In this document: one piece after another, positions 38,236 to 51,000 of the stretch
Layout: each line of letters opens with the position of its first letter
Position numbering within the stretch: the stretch's first letter is position 1
Assembly: GCA_029706075.1 (NCBI GenBank)
Contig: JAINUG010000110.1
Coordinates: 653,213 to 717,212, forward strand
DNA from: Aldrovandia affinis
Taxonomy: Eukaryota > Chordata > Actinopteri > Notacanthiformes > Halosauridae
Reading direction: 5' to 3'
DNA length: 64,000 nucleotides
The notes under the pieces: generated by a model
Seen by the model: only the letters and a program-made list of their open reading frames with translations
What the model was told of the DNA's origin: nothing
Database searches by the model: none
Translations under genes and position numbers: made by a program

Positions 38236-41200
38236 TGGCTATCATATTATTATTTTTATTCTTATGATAATGGGAATAATCATTATTACTATCATCATTA
38301 GTGTTGTTAACAGAAACAGCACAACAATGAAGTAGACCAGTTTAGATACAAATCTTAAAATTAAGGTCCTAATGGGGGACTTTACCGTGGACGCCTGGTT
38401 CAATTCTGACTCATTCTTTCACAAGCGCCCACTGAGGCTCACTGCGGCTAACTATATTCGGGGTGAAGGTAATAGGTCTAACAAAATTAGAATGAATATA
38501 TTGCAGAGTGCACACAGCTACTTTCCCAAAAGTACGAAATTGGATGTTGCACGATGACGCAACTGTGATGACATGCGGCTACGTGCATACACGTATTGTG
38601 ATCACCGATAATGAATATAAGAACATGCATTAAACGGTTAAACACACCGTTAATTGGCCCGCATTCTTTACGAAATCCAATTTAAAAATTGTGTATGGGA
38701 AAGGACGTTTTCATGAAGGACAGAATTATGCTCTCAAACCAATTTCGGAACCACAACTAATGGCCCGCTTTCTGACATGTGAAACATTCACAAGCAAATA
38801 CCAAAAAATCTATAATTTGGGGTCTAGCAATATGTTCTATCTTTACGTGTAGAATCGCCTATTCTGCACAATACAAAGGCGCTGAGTTAATCGCGTACAG
38901 AATATTACTCATTCTAGTGACTATCATAAAATATCTTCTCAGAATTGCGGTAGGCTACGAATATTCAAGCAAATGCTGCTGCATTGAAACAGCTGTTCTT
39001 TTGGTCTATTCCAAATAAAAGTTATAAAATAAATTGGCAGAGCGGTAGAATGAGCCTTGTGTTCCCTATAAATGATTTAAATGCTGATATTTTACAGAAC
39101 ATTTAAGATTCCTCTTCGTGTAGTCAAAGTTTAGTTTAGTATTGTTATAGGAAGCACGGATATCTGTGAAATCATTTTAAAATAAACAAACTTGCTATTC
39201 GGCCATTGCTTACAGATATAAAATGTAGGCATCTCCGGCAACAGTCAGGACTTGACATTACTTTAGGCTATTCATTTTCTGAAAAGGGGTGAAGCGAGAT
39301 TGGTACTGACACAGATATTTGAAAAGGAAACAAATTGAATAACATAGGCCTACTTCCTGTCCTAAATTCGACAATGTTCAATATACATAGCTAGACTAAT
39401 AGATGGAATTATATCTAGAACACTGATCATCAACCAGATAATGACATTTACGAGTATGCGATACGGTTGTCATTTTCAAACTAAAAACTCGAGTCAAAAT
39501 AAAGGCATCTCTGCTTGACACCAGATTAAGCCATTAAACACTATATGTGAAGCTATAATGTACGTGGACGAGTTAAGACAAAATGCAACTCGCAAAGCAA
39601 CATTAAATGATTTGCATTCGTAAAACTCAAGAACGAATGAAACTCTACCTACGGGCACCAAACCCGTTACCATAAGCACAATATGTAATACATATTGGAC
39701 ACCATTTGCTACTCATGCAGAGCAGTCCCCTTTTCAGAAGGAAACATCAGTTTGCAAGATGAAATGGTGAATTCAGAAGGGGAAACATTATCAACTTCAA
39801 AAATCTTACTTTATGATCTGACAAAAATACTCGTTCTGAAAGAGTACTGTATAATATGTGTATATGGCAAAAACTAGGACATAGGACAGCAACTAACTGA
39901 CAAAGCAGCTTTATAACCCAGCTGGCAATTACATGCAATTATACTGACAATAATTGTACTGCACTTAACTGCTAATCTCAAATTCGAATTAAAAAGAGGG
40001 CCAAAAGATAAAGAATAAAAGAATGAATTACACAAAAAAAGGAAAAGAGATGCAAACTCTCCAGCTTGATGCCTACTTTGGAGAATGGGGTGATTCATGG
40101 CAAGTGAAAAGGGCACTTTCTGCCTTAACTTTTAACAGAGAATTAAATGGAGTGCTACATTGTTATAACCCAATCTATACATTTTTTTATTTTATTTCAA
40201 GTGGAAATGTATAGAAAAATATGGACCAGGTATCAAAACAAGTTACACTGCTCATTGTTACAGAACTTCAAGCGGCTTTGCCTTATTCAGAAACTCACTC
40301 ACACCAACTCACAGCAAGAAATCCCATTTTCGTTTCTAAATCGTACCGGACACTTAGAATACATCGCTAGGTACATGTGCAACATCTAGTACTGCCTGCT
40401 GCATGTGCAGCTCATCTCAATACACAGCTTGAGCTTTGTAATGATGCTACAGGGACACCGGTGTCATACCTCAATTTCCTGATTAGGTTTACCAACAAGT
40501 GGCTCACCAAGGTGTACACTCACTTTCACATTCTCGTGTCTGTTTCAAGTTTTCAGCTCCTTGACTTATTGTTCGTTTTTTGTTTCTAAACCACGCTAAA
40601 TGTGCCATTAATCTCAATGTGTCTTGCGTTTGTTACATTCTTCGAGAGAACATAACTGCCTTTTATCAGACAGGCTTCACCAAGTTCTGTAAGTCAGGAC
40701 AATCAATCAGAACACATGACCTGTCCCTCAGTCCAGTAGGCAAGTAAAAACGAAAGTGTAAATAGAGCACATGTTGACAAAAGCCACCGCAATGTTAAAA
40801 CGATGGCCCCCTACTCGAGGACTGCCCACCCAAGTAGTGGATAACCCAATTGAATTAATGCATTTCTTGAACGAGTAAGTACAGGTTTGCTTTATGAAAA
40901 GCTATAGAGACTGGGTTCACGTTCTGTAGTGCACTCAAATCCAAGAGGATAAAGAACACTACAAGTGACTATTGATACATGCATCTCCTAGAAGTGTAAT
41001 ACTCACACAAGTTGCTGTGTTCATTATACTAGTAATTGAAAACCTGAGTGTCAAATGCAAGCTTATTCCAAATGCTAACCATACATTTTCTAATGGAATG
41101 CATCAGAACAATCACTCCCAAATTATTGCACTGAGCCCCACATGTCCGTATCAGGAAGCAAGTGTGGCATGAGGAATTCTCACACTGCGGGACAATTTCA

Positions 41201-42311
41201 GGTTAGGCAAAGGAACTTTCTGAAACTTCCAATTACTGCTTTGCAGCCACGATTACAAATGCACAATGTCCAACGTAACGTCTCACTTGAATCACTTCAG
41301 AGTTCGTTATATAATCATTCACCAGGTGGATAAGTGGAACTCAGTAAACTGGCTTAATCTGAACAATATTTTCATGCAAACTCTGACATGTGTTCCTTTA
41401 AAGCAAAATATTGTCTGGAATAACATAGCCTGATCCATTTGAGGCAATGCAAATCAAAAACACTACCAAAATCATGTTGTCCTCAGGGTCACTCACAATA
41501 CACAAGCAAAATGCAACACCATACAAACAGCAAGAGTCCCATAGTTGGGAATGGAACTTGGAATCTGAATATAATCAATTAAGAGAAACGAATTAATTAA
41601 TTAATTACTAATGAAAAGCAACTGAGCAAGGGAAATAAATTATAGAGAAATAAATTGGCCATGTAAATCTATCTGCATGGCCAACTATCAGTCTGAAGTT
41701 ATGCAATTGACTGGTGATCCTGCATTCATGAAAATGTATTATTTTTTTATTGCTCTAAATCCAAATGACACCATTTGCAATTCAAACAAATAACTTAAGG
41801 TACCAACCTGTACATTGGGAAATGTGTGAGATACATTGTAGTGTTGATATCCTACCTATATTCCAAAGCAAGAAAAACATTTAGCAACTATAAGGCCTAC
41901 TATGTATACAGATGTAGTTATATAAAATAAATTAAACACAGTTTAAGGCTATGTGTAAATTGCACGTTGACGCCGAATACATGTTTTTCCAGGCAAGTTG
42001 TGATTCAGTATTAACAATAAAGCCTGCACAGATCGTACAATATAGGCATAGGTATATGGCTTTCACTGACGTGCTTTATGCTCACTCAAATCACATTCTC
42101 GTGATTAAAAACCGACGGGTATAGAGGTTACATCAATCTGGAAGGCTGCGGATGAAGTATGAAAACAAAAACGATGAATTCATTGATCAACAATTCAGTT
42201 AAGCCAATGTCTCCTGAGAACCATTCGTTAAACAATTCCAAATACACTGTTAATGAGGCCAAAGTCGTTTAATTCAGATGCCAGTCGTTGACCAGGTCAG
42301 CTGATCTTTGT
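38236..42311. other. Convergent intergenic region egr2b-ado
   Basis: No gene is seen between the two convergent genes. The part nearest 42311 should hold the ado 3' UTR; a minus-strand AATAAA candidate lies near 41746 (TTTATT on the plus strand). An (AATT)n run occurs at 41590-41607. The remainder is AT-rich and unremarkable. Confidence 0.5.
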
Positions 42312-43079
42312 CTAAAACGAAACCTCTGGACCGGGGTAGGGTTCGCCACCGCACCAGAAATCGTCAGGCTGTGGAACTTCAAGAAGCCATTCTTCTAGAT
42401 CCGGTTGCGCTGTTGTTTGGTCCGCGTTTTCTGAAACTGGTTGAAGAACTTTGTAATAGTGGCAGTCTCTGCCGTCATCGGGGTCATAGGGCGGCGCGAG
42501 TATGTCCAGAAAAGCGGCTGGTCCCCCAACCGCATCGATCTGATGGAGATTATCTTTAAGCGGAGTCAAGATGCAAGGGGCGCTCCCTTCTGTGTACTCC
42601 CCGGCGGACCTCAGTATTGAGGGCGTCAAAGACCCTTTCTGGTTGGGGAGAAGTGGTGGGTTGAACTGTGTCTCACTCTCGGCACCAGATGGGTTATCCA
42701 ACTTGTCGAAGCACCTGATGCGGACCTTGCCGTAGAGAACTTTCAACATGCCGTTCATCCCCGGGTGGTCGTGTAGTGGGATGGAAGCGCCGGACTTGAG
42801 CAGAAACACACCCATGCTGAAGGCTTCGGTCTCGCATATGTGCATATACGTGACCGGGGGGCTGGGGGATTTCGACTTTGAGGAGCTTTTCATTTCATTT
42901 TTCTTTGGTGCAATCTTCAAATCTGCCGCGCTGATTTGAGTCAGAAGGTTGCCGAGTTCATCTTGTTTTTCTAAGAACACTTTGTTGTCCCCGTTGGCAG
43001 ACGAGCCACAGTTTTTGAAAGTAACGTTAGCTTGCCTCGCAATTTCCTGAACGAGGGAGGTCATATTATCCCGGGGCAT
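42312..43079 (-). CDS. ado: 2-aminoethanethiol (cysteamine) dioxygenase
   Basis: Non-haem iron thiol dioxygenase that converts cysteamine to hypotaurine. The mammalian enzyme also oxidises N-terminal cysteines and so feeds the oxygen-sensing Cys/Arg N-degron pathway. The frame is intronless, 255 residues, opening MPRDNMTSLV, close to human ADO (270). The cupin core carries PLHDHPGM with iron ligands H103 and H105, and NLHQIDAV with the third ligand H179. GRDCHYY supplies C206 and Y208, matching the Cys220-Tyr222 crosslink of human ADO. The C terminus DDFWCGGEPYPGP is highly typical. The N-terminal linker (about 21-75) is the variable part. It is convergent with egr2b, as in other vertebrates. 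Teleosts may have adoa and adob; I cannot choose between them. Confidence 0.97.
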   Translation of the reverse strand: MPRDNMTSLVQEIARQANVTFKNCGSSANGDNKVFLEKQDELGNLLTQISAADLKIAPKKNEMKSSSKSKSPSPPVTYMHICETEAFSMGVFLLKSGASIPLHDHPGMNGMLKVLYGKVRIRCFDKLDNPSGAESETQFNPPLLPNQKGSLTPSILRSAGEYTEGSAPCILTPLKDNLHQIDAVGGPAAFLDILAPPYDPDDGRDCHYYKVLQPVSENADQTTAQPDLEEWLLEVPQPDDFWCGGEPYPGPEVSF

Positions 43080-43660
43080 TCTGTGTAACCTAGCTAGTTA
43101 TTTTGCTAGCAGGCTAAGTTGCTAGCGATGCTGGTTTTGTTCAAGCGTAGCTCTCCAACCACAACAAGCGATATTGTACTAAGTTAGCTAACGTTACGTT
43201 AGTCCAAGCTGCCACTCGTTTCCGTTCTGAATGCTTGATTTACCCCGATTTTAGGAAAGTAAAACAGGCCGATTTAGTACAACCAATCGTTAATACCTAC
43301 GTTCAGAATTTCAAATCCCACCTGGTATTAAAAAAATGCAATTTATCTCTGGAAAACTCACCACAAGTCCATTTCACCACCACCCCATTCATGACTATTT
43401 GGTCTACACGTCCGCAGTGACAGCATCTACTTACGTAAATTGTTGCATTATGGGATATGAAGTTAATTCGGAAGATAGCATTTACATCTATGTTAATCCA
43501 CATTGCAATTTATAAATCTACACTATGAAATCGGCAACGTATTTGCACTTGTGTATTAAGTACAATATATATATATCAACTCTGCCTATAATACAAACTT
43601 AACAGAAAGAGTAATACATCAATTCGTTGCTGCACTACAATTCCCACAAATCCTTATTTG
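43080..43660 (-). promoter_or_regulatory. ado: ado promoter region with ZNF143-like motifs
   Basis: Two matches to the ZNF143/Staf consensus ACTACAATTCCCAGAATGC occur upstream of ado. ACTACAATTCCCA is exact at 43634-43646 (plus orientation). At 43445-43463 the minus strand reads ACTTCATATCCCATAATGC. Such sites mark constitutive promoters. No TATA box is obvious. A short TAGC-rich patch lies at 43085-43205. The transcription start is not determined. Confidence 0.5.
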
Positions 43661-44394
43661 TTCTGAAAGTTTACGCGAGGGTAAGGCCAGTTAGGTCATT
43701 CACCCCCCCTACCCTCCCCTCCACTCCCCTCCCTCACTGCACCTCACTCAAGTCTTCACAACAGCTGCAAATGAGTGGTGTACAACGAGTATTAGACAAT
43801 GCGTCACATAAATAGACATGGTCTTGAAATGACGTTAGTCAATAGTATAAATGTTTGAATCTACCGAAAAAACACCTTTTTACTCTTTGATTGAATAAAA
43901 AGATCTCTCCAATATGTGTCTCAGTAGAATTTAGAGGTGAGTGACACATATTTAGGCACAATTATCAGAACTGGGATCCTTCATAAATTCTGTTAAACTT
44001 TGCTTTAATCTACGAACACAACAGGCCAGCAGAATTGTAGCTCTGTGTTGGTATGAACTATGTTGTTCCTATAGGGAAGAAAACAGCAATGATGCCCTCA
44101 TTTTAGCATGGCTATCTTGTTTATAGCACTAACAAGATTATTGTTGAATCTTTATTGAGTTTAAATGTTAGTAGGCTACTATATATACTATATACCATTG
44201 TTGGATTTGCTGTTCATGTAGACAATGCATTCGATAATAACGCTTCTTTGGATGTGTAATATTGCATTAAAATGAATCAAATACATACATTGATTTATTA
44301 TTATAATTTTTTTTTTTAAGAATAAATAATAATTACACCCTCTATTTTTCATGTCAATCCCCCTCCTGTATTGTGAGTTGTCCCTGTGACCGGC
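43661..44394. other. Intergenic, no gene recognised
   Basis: Includes a pyrimidine-rich patch at 43700-43750 (repeated CCCCTCC-type words) and AT-rich sequence beyond. No coding or repeat family was recognised. Confidence 0.5.
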
Positions 44395-44645
44395 AGTGAC
44401 AGAGGTGAAGTATTGTCTCCTCCAAGACTGCACTCGCTAAGCCTGTCGACCGCAACTCCGGTACTCCAGAGCCACTCCTATACGCAGCGGACTCATGTTG
44501 GCTTCCCTCCCCCTTCCCTGGGGTGGACAGCCAACAGCCAAGTGCCTAGTGGCACTCCCTGGCCAGAGCCCACTCTGGCGCGGCCGGTGGAATCAAACCC
44601 AGTCGCAGCGGCCAGCCTTGAGCGTTGTAACCGCTAGACCACCTA
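44395..44645 (-). mobile_element. tRNA-derived SINE, minus strand
   Basis: On the minus strand it starts GGTGGTCTAGCGGTTACAAC (A-box region) and has a B box GGTTTGATTCC near 44590. It continues into a body with CACCCCAGGGAAGGGGGAGG, similar to the core of the copies at 5835 and 9326. No L2-type tail is seen. It is not a tRNA gene because the region between the boxes and after the B box does not close into a cloverleaf acceptor. Confidence 0.75.
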
Positions 44646-44799
44646 CATTGATTTTGAGTGAACTGTCACTTTAAGAGCAAACATTCCTTTCTCCTAGCTT
44701 AGGGCTTACAGGTACATAAAAGAATATAAGTAATTTTAGGAAACTGTCACATGGGGTCTCCCAATGGTAAAAAGAACGTTGATAAAAGGCGCTCACCAC

Positions 44800-44930
44800 A
44801 AGCGCAGGCTGGGTCTTACAGTCTCAGGTCGAGCCCATCATGACTGGGAATCCACAGTGGCAAGGCTCAATTGGCTTTTTCTTCCCAGGAGTAGGGTGGG
44901 TTTGTCAGCCAAAGTTCTCTCAGTTATCAC
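44800..44930 (+). mobile_element. SINE core fragment, degenerate
   Basis: Contains CATGACTGGGAATCCACAGT, CTCAATTGGC and AGGAGTAGGGTGGGTTTGTC in the same order as the cores at 5835 and 9326, but more diverged. Boundaries are uncertain. Confidence 0.4.
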
Positions 44931-45938
44931 ATTAGTTCCTCTGTTCCTCTCACTGATGTGTTAGGTATTCTCAGGCTACCAGTTATTTGGTTATCTTCTG
45001 CTTTGTGCTAGCTCTCATTTGTAGTACTGTGTGGACGGTAGGTTGTAAAATATTCACCAGATAACAGGCAGGTGCATCGGAGGAGTGCCCTTGCTTATGC
45101 TGCAGTGTGGGTGGTACAGCAATAACTTGAAAGCAAAAATGGGCAATTCCAAACTTTGGAGAAAAAATAAGAAAAAATGGTGGGGAAATTGTAAAATAAA
45201 GAATACTATCCTTTCTTTTCTTTTTTGGGGGGAGATTTATGGTTTCCTATAGATATTGTAGGATCCTCACAAGGGTCTATAAACATATTGCAATGTCCAG
45301 ATGCAAAAATGACAATTGAAGTATTCCAACCATATTTGTAACCCCTAAATTGTTATAAGCTGTTAATTGTTTTCAATTAGACGAGTTACCCTTTTAAGGC
45401 CACATTATATAGAAAGTAGCTATGAATGCCATGAAGAATAAATTAAATTTAAATTAATTAAATTATAGACGGACAGGTGAAATCAGTGTGCTCCTAATTG
45501 TTGTAAAGTGTGGACACCTGGTCACTGAAACTAAATCATTTGTGAAAAATGAATAGTTCAATTGTTAGTTCAGTGCATTGTGTTAAAATAGGTTTAATAA
45601 AAAAATTATAGTAGAATATTGAGAAAAACATGTTTTCAACCTTAATTGAGGAAGTGATTGGCTGTAACAAAAAATAACATACACAGTGATTTAGTAAGTT
45701 GAACATGTAATATTGTCTTTTTAGCTGATATTAATTTGCAGCTAAAAGCACTTCATTTAAGAAAGTTGACAAAATATAGTTGTGGGAGCAGATTGTAACA
45801 GTAATCTGCAATCAGCATACTTTTATAAAATACTATTAAAGTATCAAACTTTAGTTTATACATGTTCAACCTGATGCCAACTTGATCTCCAAATATATTT
45901 CCGATCATTGATGCTATCGATGCTAGCCTTCTAGCCTC

Positions 45939-46002
45939 AATGCAAAGTCGCTTTGGATAAAAGCGTCTGCTAAATGGTGTATATTATTATTATTATTATT
46001 AA
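45939..46002 (+). mobile_element. SINE/LINE 3' tail with (ATT)n
   Basis: AAAGTCGCTTTGGATAAAAG then CGTCTGCTAAATG, followed by six or so ATT units. This is the shared teleost SINE tail ending in its microsatellite; the tRNA head is missing or diverged beyond recognition. Confidence 0.85.
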
Positions 46003-47399
46003 TGCTAGGTGGATTCACTGTTCATGATGTTAACAAATTCCCTAAAAACTCTTATTTGAATGCATAGTAAATTGAATTAAAAAGCATAAAATGATATTTA
46101 CATTGACTTTGGGTGATTTACCACTGGGGGCAACCTGGAGGAAAGTATCATAGGAAAAAATATTCTAAATTGTCATTGGAGTAATAGGATCCAAGTTTAT
46201 GCACTTTTTATGACAAGACGAGATTAAATACAAGGGGACACGATTAACATTAAAGAGTGTCACATGGGATTGGTAGTATTTAGCTCATGTCCACTTTCCA
46301 AACTAATAAGGTGAAAAACATCCTGATTGTTTTGTTAAGCCTGACAGGGTCTGGACCGGAAGTGTGCCTGGGCTGACTCACTGAGGTGAGCACTTAAACC
46401 GTGTGCCTGGAGGATGAGCACCAAAAAGACCATCCTCTTGAAAATAATGAGGTCTGTTCATTTACTCTAAACAGAGGCACATCTAAATAACACTTCCGTT
46501 CAGATAATTATATTAGGCTCATTCATTGCTGTGGATATGGAAATCAGTTGGTCTGACACATATGGTAGATATTTCCACCGAAGCTGTTGCCGTGGCAGGC
46601 TTGACATAAAAATCAAGGAGTGCCTCATTCAATCGGATTTAACAGACTTATGCTCTTTGTAACCGTCAAATGTTTAAAAAAAAAATCCTGGGAAAGGATT
46701 GTTTGGACATACTAAGCATTTATACATCTAGAATGAAGGTGGATCGGGTGCATTTAGAGAAAACCTTTAGGTGGGATACTAAGCCCAAAAATAATGAAGT
46801 CTCCTGTTAACATGTATCTCCGTCTTGTGGGTAAAAAACATCCAGAAGAGTAAATAAATATCACTAAAATAAAGAGGGACATCAGCATCATCTTACATCT
46901 GCTGTCTGGACATTTGTATATCTACTTTTCATGGGTCAGTTCACCGGTACGGTATGTGCTTGTTGCGTCCATTTAAATGTATTTTAATACTTGTAATGTG
47001 CCTATCCCAGCTTACTTATTTATATATAGTGGCAATTAGCAAGGTGCTATCAATGCAAGTTCCTCATGGTGAATTCCATATCATTATTGCAAGATAACAT
47101 GTACTCACTGCTGTACAGTAGTTTGCAACCCCTCTAAACCTAACTTTTGTCATGTACTAATTTTCACATGATTATCTTGTGTTGTGGCTCCAAATACAAA
47201 ACAGGAAGCAAAACACAAAAATATATATTTTTATTCACATTAACAAACCATGGTATTTCATTCTTTTTTATTTGTGATTTGTAAGTGTCCAGCCACTTAG
47301 TGAATGCAAGTTTTCCGAAACAAGATGCACCCCCGCCAAACTGTTAATGTTTCACAGAAGAAAGGAAACATTATTCACTGCTGTTTAAAATGTGCATGA

Positions 47400-48000
47400 C
47401 TTACATTGCACAGAAGTCAAGTGGAGAGAGCCTTCATATTTCTTGCGAAATCTGGCCAAGAATCCACAATAAGAAGAGTATTTCTTTTCCCTTGTGAAAT
47501 CAGCAAGCAATGCATTATAATTGCTTATGGATCCCAATGAACGTCCCCTTTGTTGCAGTCAATCTACAGCCTGTTCTCTTTTGTCATTGTTATTACTTGC
47601 ATGCTTTCTACTTTCCATCCAGAGTCCTCGCTTTCCCCTAGCTTGCGAGTCGATCATTGATTCGGAAAGACACTAAACAAGACTTGTTATTTAAGTATGC
47701 TAACAATTTGCAGACGTTATGAAAATTCATAAGTTGGAAGCTCGCTTGGTAAATATCTGCATATATCAGTGCCAAAATGCAATGCAAATGTTTGTTCTTT
47801 ACATTGAAAGGCTGCATTCCTTATGAAATTATCTCCGTTAATGATCCTTTTTCATGAACGCTCAATTGTTTAGGATGACTATGCACACATTTCCTGTCAT
47901 CACTGTGTCAGTGTACAAAGGCCTGGGGACTGGCAGTAATAAACCGTACAATGCTAGCCGTACAATGAAGTCTAGATATGTTTCACAATAAAAGGTTTTG
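47400..48000. promoter_or_regulatory. Candidate enhancer with POU and SOX motifs
   Basis: The block contains a perfect octamer ATGCAAAT (47782-47789), followed at once by TTTGTTCTTTACATTGA with two SOX-like cores. CATTGTTAT (47585-47593) and CTTTGTTG (near 47548) are further SOX-like sites. It is repeat-free, about 12 kb downstream of egr2b. Mammalian Krox20 has a downstream myelinating Schwann-cell enhancer driven by Oct6/Brn2 and Sox10, so this is a candidate counterpart. Motif density alone does not prove it. Confidence 0.3.
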
Positions 48001-51000
48001 GCCTCTTTGTTTCATGTTCTTGGGTCAGCCCCACTATGAGGATTCAGGGTTTCGGTTAAATATTTGCAGTAACTTGGTGGATGTTCTTATCCTATGGTAA
48101 GTAAAACGGAGGCCCTGCTTTAAGAATGTGTTAGAAATATGCTTTGACAGATGTTTTTTTAACCCAGAGTCCTCAAGGACATTCACTCCTCAGCTGAGGA
48201 TGCACAGTGGTCCGTCGCACGGAGCAGGAGGTGACACTGTGTCCATTTGCCTTCTTCTTCCTTGCCTTTGCACTAGGGGACCAAGGCCACTACAGTAGTT
48301 CTCTATTAGTTGCAGCTAATAATGTCTAAAACAGACTTGGAGAAGAAGCTGACCTTGAGTAGCACAACACTCAGGAACAAAGAGGAACTATGGGATAAAA
48401 TACATAAGTGCCTTTTCATCAGCGTTGATGCATTTATCCCTTAAAGTTTTTTTCAGACATTCGCTATTGTGACATTCCCAATACAATTGTCACCTTGATG
48501 AAGTTTATTTCCAGAATGAAAGGGTTACATTTTATTTCCTGACAGGAGATGGAAGATGGCACCTACTCTGTTGATTGGTTTCCATTACCTCTAAATGAAG
48601 TTGTTCGTAGGTTGTGAATTTTGAGCAACAGGTTGTGACAACTGTGGTAATGCACTATCTATCATGGAGTGTGGGTCTTTCATGTTTGGCTTCTGAACTG
48701 GAACAAGGCCTTACACCAATATATACCTGACAGCTGTGCTATCTGTTGAATGAACCATAGCCACTGCCATCCATCCACAGGCAAAGAGGCATTCATTTCA
48801 GAGGGTATACAAGCAGAGATCACTGTATGAAACAATGGAGCAGAACGATGATACGTATCAATGTTGATTTTAGTTGAAAAGCCCCCCCACTCTTTATGCA
48901 AATAAGTGCAGTGCAGACTGGATTTCATGAATAAATTAACTGCCATGCATCAGAGGGTTCTACTGTGTCTGTTGCATTAAATGCCATACATACATTTTGA
49001 AAAAAACATCGTACGTACATTAAAATGAAATGACGTCTTGCCCCCATTGTCTCGTGTCTGTGCTGAGGAACAATGGCTACTAGTGCATTTGATTTTCATA
49101 TACTGAGAAAGCCATGCTAAAATGCTCTGCATTGCATGCTTTTTATGGGGCAGGCCTGGACGCACAGTATGTGGGTGATAGGAAGTTGTCTGGTCCTTAT
49201 TCATCCACTTCTGAACTTCTCATTTTATCGATTGCAAGGTAATTTCCCTCCAACAAGCATGGCAGGCTAGTCCTTCTGGGGGTTTAAGGAGAATTTGGTC
49301 ATTGAGGAGAGGGCCAATGGCGTTTTGGAACTGGATCTGGGGCAGCAGAGCAACTTACAGTGCTCGGAGTGTTCACTCACAGGGCCCCATTGCTATGGTA
49401 ATTCCCTCCTTGTAGCTGGGAGCTGTCCCTGTCAAGGTGGACAGACAGAAAGGGAGGAACAGTGGGCAGGAAGGACCCCCCTGCCGCCACAGGGGGCTTT
49501 CAACCTTTGTGGGAAAATGATGTACGAGACAGCGTCTCCTATGGAACCTGAGGAGAACACGACAGAGTGGATCATCCCAGAGAAAACACTGTCCCCCGTA
49601 ATGGAGACTGATGGCCTTGTCCTGTCTCCCTGTTATTGTTATTGATCAAGATTGAAATGAGTTCTCATATGAGGAAGCTCACCCCGCTGGCGGCTCACGT
49701 CTGCCGGCCACGCAGTCCTCGGCAGTGGCCTTCCCTCCCAGGCGACTGTCAGTGACTGGAGCTGGGCAGCCCCATTGTGGCCCGGCGACCGTGTCATTGG
49801 CGCTCCCGGATTCCTTTCGGCATTGAGATGCATTCCTCGCATATCCCGATTTCATTTATATCCAGGTTTGAAATACCTTCAGCTGGACGGAGGTGTCAGG
49901 GCTTGGACAGGACCCTGCATGTCAGCTGGGTGCAGAGCCATCCGCTTCCACTCGGTGACGAGACAGGAAAGAGGGGTGTTGACCGCTTGACAGGAAAGGG
50001 GTATCTCCTTCACTCAAACTATTTCTCTTTCTCCAGGTTCTGACTCAATTAAGGACAGCTTGGTGTGCAGGACAAAAAGAGCCACATTAGACTAAGCTTC
50101 AGATGACCAGAGTCTTGCATCTCAGCATTATACCCAGACTACTGTAGTGTGGTATTACATTAATTCAGCCCGGGACCAGATCTCTTGTGTATTTTTATAT
50201 TTTTATCACAGAATAATAACACAAATAGCTGTACATAGATTAAATAAACATCCATTACTAACCCTTGAGGTTCAATTATGGTTAATGACTACTCTAGTTC
50301 CCTAGTACACATTTTTAGACTTGATTGGGCAGGCTAAGATTCTCATAAATACTGTATCTGTGCCATATTGCAATCATTGTTTCCACTCGCTTATTTTAGA
50401 TTCATTTTCTTTGTGCAGCGCACTCTCTCTGCAAGACAGACTTTTGCACAGTGCAATTGGATTCTTGAGAGAGGTCAAGTAACCCAGACAGAGCATTTAA
50501 TATGGGTTTATATTGTTTGTATTCTGCTTTGTTCTAAAAATCATGATCACTGTGACTGTTACTAACAATTCTTATAAGCGAATGCCCTATACAGACAACA
50601 AACTTGCTATTGCTTTGTTGCCCATGTGGATAAGTTCTAATTAGTTAAATGATAGTTAGTTAGTTAGTTAAAGTTATCCTGCACAAATTGTACTCAGGTA
50701 ACATCTTTGTGATGTAGAAGATTTACTTATGAAACATTGGAACTTTCAGCCAGTGAGATTTAAGCCAGTGGGTCATGTTGAAGAAAATTATGATATAATT
50801 TAAAATACAATTAGAATATGCAAGAGGTTGATTGTGTACCCACTAATGTAAACTCCAGTTCATAATTTGCCCTTGACCCTCAAGACCTGTTCCTGATATC
50901 CCCATCAGAACTTAAATAAATGATAAAATATGAATTAGAATGAGCCTTGCATTTTTGATCTTAGAGAGTTCAGCGTCAATCTAGTTGTAATGTGTGTTAT

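Noticed and set aside
42308..42939. Plus-strand frames across ado (42308-42559, 42748-42939)
   Set aside because: Antisense shadows of the ado coding sequence.
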